A stretch of DNA of 35,000 bases, from positions 11,714 to 46,713 of the forward strand of contig JAHBMJ010000251.1 of assembly GCA_018398765.1 (NCBI GenBank), read 5' to 3'. Under the pieces are notes generated by a model. It saw only the letters and a program-made list of their open reading frames with translations, did no database searches and was not told the origin of the DNA. Position numbers and translations under genes: made by a program. Positions 30,901 through 35,000 of the stretch are shown piece by piece; the stretch's first letter is position 1; each line of letters opens with the position of its first letter. Source of the DNA: Chromera velia. Lineage: Eukaryota; Sar; Chromeraceae.

Positions 30901-32781
30901 CCGGCTTCTATGACGTACGCCTCGTCGTCATCGCTTGAAGCAAAGGAACGACTCGTGCTCTTTGCGTGGTTCTGGTCACTCTCCAAAGATGAAGAGCACT
31001 CTGGCAGGTCTGTCCTTTCTAAATCGTTTCTTCCTCTAATACTTTTGACAATACTTTCTTATACTTTTTCTATCATTTTAAAATTAATTTTTTCTTTTAT
31101 CAATCACTTTCTTTTAGTTCTATATATTTTCTTATGTCTAGACTAGCCTTATGTCTAGACTAGCACATAGCAAAGCAAGTGCCAACTAGTCTTGGTGCAT
31201 GCATGAGGCCTCGCCAAGCGAATTCTAACTATCCTAGGCTAGCAATAGCTAGCAATACTAATTATATATTCTGACTGCCACTCATTGTTGGTATACACGA
31301 CGGCTCCTGGTTAAGTTACCCCTTAGGTTACCCCCTAGACCATTAGGCTAGACGCTGAAATAAGGCTGGGAAAAGGTTCATTTGAAAAAGGTTCAAATAT
31401 GAAAAAATGAACCTGTTAAACCTGGTAAACTTGTTTTAAACCTGTTTTTGAGACCATGCCACGACGATGGCTAGGATCATACTACGATTTATGCACGTCT
31501 AGGCCACCCACATAAAAAAAAAATAAAAAAAGTAATTGCCTAAAATCGATTTTTGATTTTTTTTTTTTTTATTTTTAATATGAAAAATCTGGGCCCAGTT
31601 TAGATCTCCCACTTAGGAAGGGCTCTAGCTCATAGTTTAGCTTAGGGTCTAGCTTCCACCGGCTTCCACTTAGCGACTAGTTTGAGGATCTAAAAGTCAC
31701 TCTTGATTTAAGAAAGTCTCAAAAAAAGAAAATAAATGAACAAAAGAAAACTGTCTGCTGCTGCTGAGATCTGTTGAGCCTTTCCACCTCTACCTACTCC
31801 TCCCCGCCTGTCTTCTGTACTATCCCCCTCTGGCCTCTGCCTCTGCTCATGGTAAGCAAATGAAGAGACAGCAGGAGCATGAGTGTCCTCTTTCCGGGCC
31901 TTTGTTGGGTGAATCGAACTAACGGGACTGGGGGGGGGCATTTGACGTTAAGCTCTGTCTTCCCCTTTTTCTTCTACTTCCTATTGTCTTTGGGGAGAAG
32001 TGGGGGCCTCGTCTAGGGCCTCGTGCTGCTTAATATGTTACTGAAGGGACAGTGGTTCCATCTTTGAATGGTGTATGCGGTTCGCGGGAGACCTGAAGAG
32101 CTGTGGGAGACTTGCTCAGACTCTCTGTTAGTCTAGGTACTAGGCCTAGCACTAGGCTAACTTTAACGACCGAAATATGAACGTCGAAAATAATAATAAA
32201 AAAAATTAACTAATTAGGTTTTTAGCTCTTTTTTTTTTTATGTGGGTAGCCTAAAATGTACGTATGATACACGCACGTGACCACTAGGATAAGCTTGCAT
32301 GGGCCAGGCCAGGCCAGGGTGCGCCGCCCACGGCTTAGGAGAAAGAAAGAGCCGGCCTGGGAGCTGGGATGGAGCTGGGTATCTAGCAAGTTAATGTATA
32401 CTAAATAATAATTGTTTCCATGCATGCAGTTGTTTTAATTTATTAACGACTGCGCTTTCTGGCATTCTTTGGCCAGGCTCGGGTAATTAGGGTCAAACGG
32501 ATCGTAAAGGCGCTAACTTATAGGGGTCCGGCTAGGTTATGGGCCGGGGCTAAAGAGTAGATGAGGTTAAAAAAGGGGGCTAGAGTAGTACTAGGAAAAG
32601 GTTCAAGGTTCATGGTTTACTTTGAAGTAATGAACGTGAATTAGGTTCAAAAACGGGTTCACTTTTAAATAGTGTAAATTAACTTGCCATTTTTGATACT
32701 GTATTTTGAGTTTTTACATGTTTTTTGAGCGTTTTTCTGATAGTTTTAGTGCTTTTTTGTAATGCTAGTTTGTAATCTAAA
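30901..32781. other. AT-rich region, no gene recognised
   Basis: Only short open frames are present. Notable words are repeated AAAAGGTTCA (about 31374, 31391, 32596) with related AACCTG/TGAACC words. TGCATGCA lies at 31196-31203 and 32421-32428. Confidence 0.5.
31478..32275. repeat. weak inverted repeat flanking an ~800 bp AT-rich segment
   Basis: ACCCACATAAAAAAAA near 31506 reappears on the other strand at about 32228-32243. Partial similarity continues outward (ATCATAC, TAGGC). This may be the ends of a degraded mobile element. Nothing between them is recognised. Confidence 0.4.
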
Positions 32782-32856
32782 AAAAGAGAATGACTAAATG
32801 ATGGCCATTGGGATGCAGAGCTAGATCTCCATAATGGTGGAACTACCTTATGAAAT
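32782..32856 (+). repeat. dispersed ~70 bp repeat, copy 1
   Basis: AAAAGAGAATGA then AAATGATGGCCAT, GGGATGCAGAGCTAGATCTC and ATGGTGGAACTAC match 34931-35000 in the same orientation, 2149 bp apart. Confidence 0.88.
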
Positions 32857-34470
32857 AGTCTATCCGTCAAGGCAGAATAGAATAAACAGCCGAAAGGCGT
32901 TTAATTAGCTAGTGCTGCATAAAGTGAATCGATCTGAACTGGCTACTGCTGAATGCGCGTGGCATAAAATCGTATAAAATCGAATGTGGGTGTGGCAATC
33001 CCATCCCGGCCAGCACGGCGCTTCGGCACCGCGCAGCACGGCCTGCACGCTCGGCCCGCCAGGTCCAGAAGCAAGCATGGATACGCGGCAGGCTGGTACC
33101 CTATACTTTAACTCCCCCCCTTGATTACGTTTCTATGCAAGCTTTGCAAAGAGAAAGAAACAGAAGCAAAACACCAGGGAAAGATAAAGATAAAGGGAAT
33201 GAAACAGCCTTTTGGTCTGACTGCTTGAGAGCCAATGAAAGCTTTTCTTGCTTTCACTTGCCTGCCAGTGTTGAAGATTGAAGAGCACACATGAAAGGAT
33301 AACAGAGAGACAGAGGGCTAGGCATCACAAGAACAAGGTCAGAGAGCTAGGCATCACAAGACTGTCTGTCTCCGGCCTGCCTCTTAAGTCTACCTTTCTT
33401 TGGCCTGCCTTTTAGGTCTGGCTGTCTATTGCCTTTCAAAAGATGAGCGCTTCATAACACTGGAAAAGCAACAGGGAAAGAAAGAATCCATGCAGTGGCT
33501 ATGTAGAAAGACAGAACAAATCGTGCCTTGTATGCTTCAGAATCTCCATCAAAGAGTTTTATCACATGTACAGTTTGCACTCACTGCCTAACAAGAGAAA
33601 ACAAACACTGCAAACCTTGCATTCGCAACTCAGCGGAGCGTTTTTATATCCCTTCTCACGCTGGTGTGTACACGGATAGACGTTGACTGGCAGAAGACGC
33701 GGAGACATCGGCCAAACAAAGATGGAAGAATCCCTCCCTAATCCCCCCCCCCAAAGAGGTGCTTCCAAAACCTTGCCTCCTCAATGATCCTGGCAAGCAG
33801 ACAAGCAAATTCCAGTAGCGATGGTGTGGCACTCCCAGTTTTTGGCGGTCCCTAAAGTAGGTGTGAGCAGATCTAGGGGGGGGCACTCTTGGGCTCATAT
33901 AGGGTTACAAGTGCAAAAATGATATAAAGAATAAACCAAAAAACATTTGGACGAGCTTTTCACACAAGTTGGAGGTCCGGCATATTGAGTTATTTCAAAA
34001 TCAATCACTTTTACTGTATAGCTTATGTGGTTACATGAACTTACACCTCTTATTATATATGTCCCCTTGCAAGGTTACAGGTTACAAGGTTACAGGCAGT
34101 CTTGAGGTCCGTAACCAACCAAAAAGTCAACTTTTAAAAACTCTTCAAATCACTTCAAAAACACTTTAAAATACATGTAGACGAAGGTTACATCACTTTT
34201 AAAGAGGGTCATTTTAGGTTACAGGTTACAAGGTTACAAGGGGTTTGGCTACAAAGTGAAAGGGACACATCGTTTTTCGTCAGTTTCTCATGTAACCTCA
34301 ATCAACAGAAGATGTTTTCAATATTTTTACACGTAACCTGATGAGATTGATCGATTGGGACCACTTTTGAAGGAAGGGTAACATTACAGGGGGGTATACC
34401 CTTATGTATAGGGGGTGTTGAAACCTGTAACCCAATATAAATGCCAGGCCCTAGGAGCAGATGATGTACT
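32857..34470. other. no gene recognised; GGTTACA-rich tract at 34071-34240
   Basis: No coding family is seen. Clusters of GGTTACAGGTTACAAGGTTACA occur at 34071-34096 and 34216-34240. Further GTTACA/GTAACC words are scattered to 34430. A GC-rich patch lies at 33004-33060. Confidence 0.55.
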
Positions 34471-34476
34471 GACGGC

Positions 34477-34752
34477 TTAGTGTAGTCCTGGCAGCAACTG
34501 GTAGCAGCTGGTGGATGGGCGGCTCATGGCGAAGTAGCGGCAATCATGCTGCTGGAGATCCTTGGATACTTGCTCAAGCTTGTTGAGGTGGTTGGAGATG
34601 AAGGTCCAAAGAGCGTGAGGGGAGATTGGGGACTCAGTGCATCCACAATCATTGGTGTCGTCCGCAAGCAAAGTCCACAAGTGCAACACGGCGTCTCCCA
34701 GTGAAAACCTGCTATCGGAGCGACTACAAATCCATCCGGTCTCCACTTCTAC
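34477..34752 (-). CDS. possible terminal exon of an unrecognised gene or element
   Basis: The minus frame from about 34752 to the stop at 34477 reads like coding sequence: an amphipathic segment ALWTFISNHLNKLEQVSKDL, then CRYFAMSRPSTSCYQL. No ATG lies in a suitable position, and an upstream in-frame stop falls near 34775. It would therefore need an upstream exon. It lies between the two dispersed 70 bp repeats and may belong to that repeated unit. The family was not recognised. Confidence 0.35.
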   Translation of the reverse strand, partial: VEVETGWICSRSDSRFSLGDAVLHLWTLLADDTNDCGCTESPISPHALWTFISNHLNKLEQVSKDLQQHDCRYFAMSRPSTSCYQLLPGLH

Positions 34753-34930
34753 TATGTGAAAAGGAAATAACTATCAAAGCATTCCGCCATTCCAGTTCTG
34801 ACTGGAACGGGCGGCTTTTAATTCATAGAAGAGTGGAGGAAAAGACTGCTGGAGAAAGATACGGAGACGGAAGTGATCATTGTGGTCATTGACTGACCAA
34901 AATGGGACACAACAGAGCGCTGTCAACCGC

Positions 34931-35000
34931 AAAAGAGAATGAGCAAATGATGGCCATCGGGATGCAGAGCTAGATCTCTATGATGGTGGAACTACTTCAT
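34931..35000 (+). repeat. dispersed ~70 bp repeat, copy 2, cut by window end
   Basis: This is a direct copy of 32782-32856 with a few transitions. It runs to the end of the window, so its full length is unknown. Confidence 0.88.

Noticed and set aside
1-35000. CRISPR array, operons or bacterial features.
   Set aside because: Repeats lack spacer regularity, genes are intron-rich and monocistronic; nothing prokaryotic is present.

Overview
This is a eukaryotic nuclear window. Genes are split by short GT-AG introns, reading frames only make sense after splicing, and simple-sequence arrays (CT/GT, AC, AAAG, CTGT) fill introns and spacers. My best guess is an alveolate alga of the chromerid type (Chromera-like). 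This is an inference from gene style and from the abundance of TGCATGCA, a motif well known as an ApiAP2 target in apicomplexans. No database search was possible.

The left half (1-18167) holds four genes I can build exon by exon. (1) A 2-oxoglutarate/Fe(II) oxygenase of the isopenicillin N synthase-like class lies on the minus strand and runs off the left edge. (2) A microsomal-type epoxide hydrolase lies on the plus strand, divergent from gene 1 across a ~660 bp spacer. (3) A small cysteine-rich protein on the plus strand has an N-myristoylation signal. (4) A secreted trypsin-fold serine protease on the minus strand has a long C-terminal extension. Across these genes 13 of 14 acceptors read TGCAG, and donors follow GTNNG with GTCGGT used repeatedly. 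The 5.5 kb between genes 3 and 4 has no convincing gene but carries a 245 bp MITE with a TTA target duplication.

The right half is accessory DNA. From 19031 to 29039 there is a ~10 kb unit bounded by ~1.0 kb inverted repeats. Each arm contains two different minisatellites and an inward-facing open frame. Inside it are a minus-strand unknown exon, an unresolved plus-strand multi-exon gene, and a very long CTGT-rich region with an interspersed ~57 bp motif. It also contains two head-to-tail copies of a 1.42 kb TA-flanked element. Both copies keep the same 291-codon frame, but each carries different nonsense codons.

From 29040 to 35000 I see minisatellites, a 156 bp tandem duplication, dispersed repeats and only weak coding candidates. 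The four left-hand genes do not form an evident pathway. The inverted-repeat unit with its nested unknown-protein elements is the best candidate for something undescribed.
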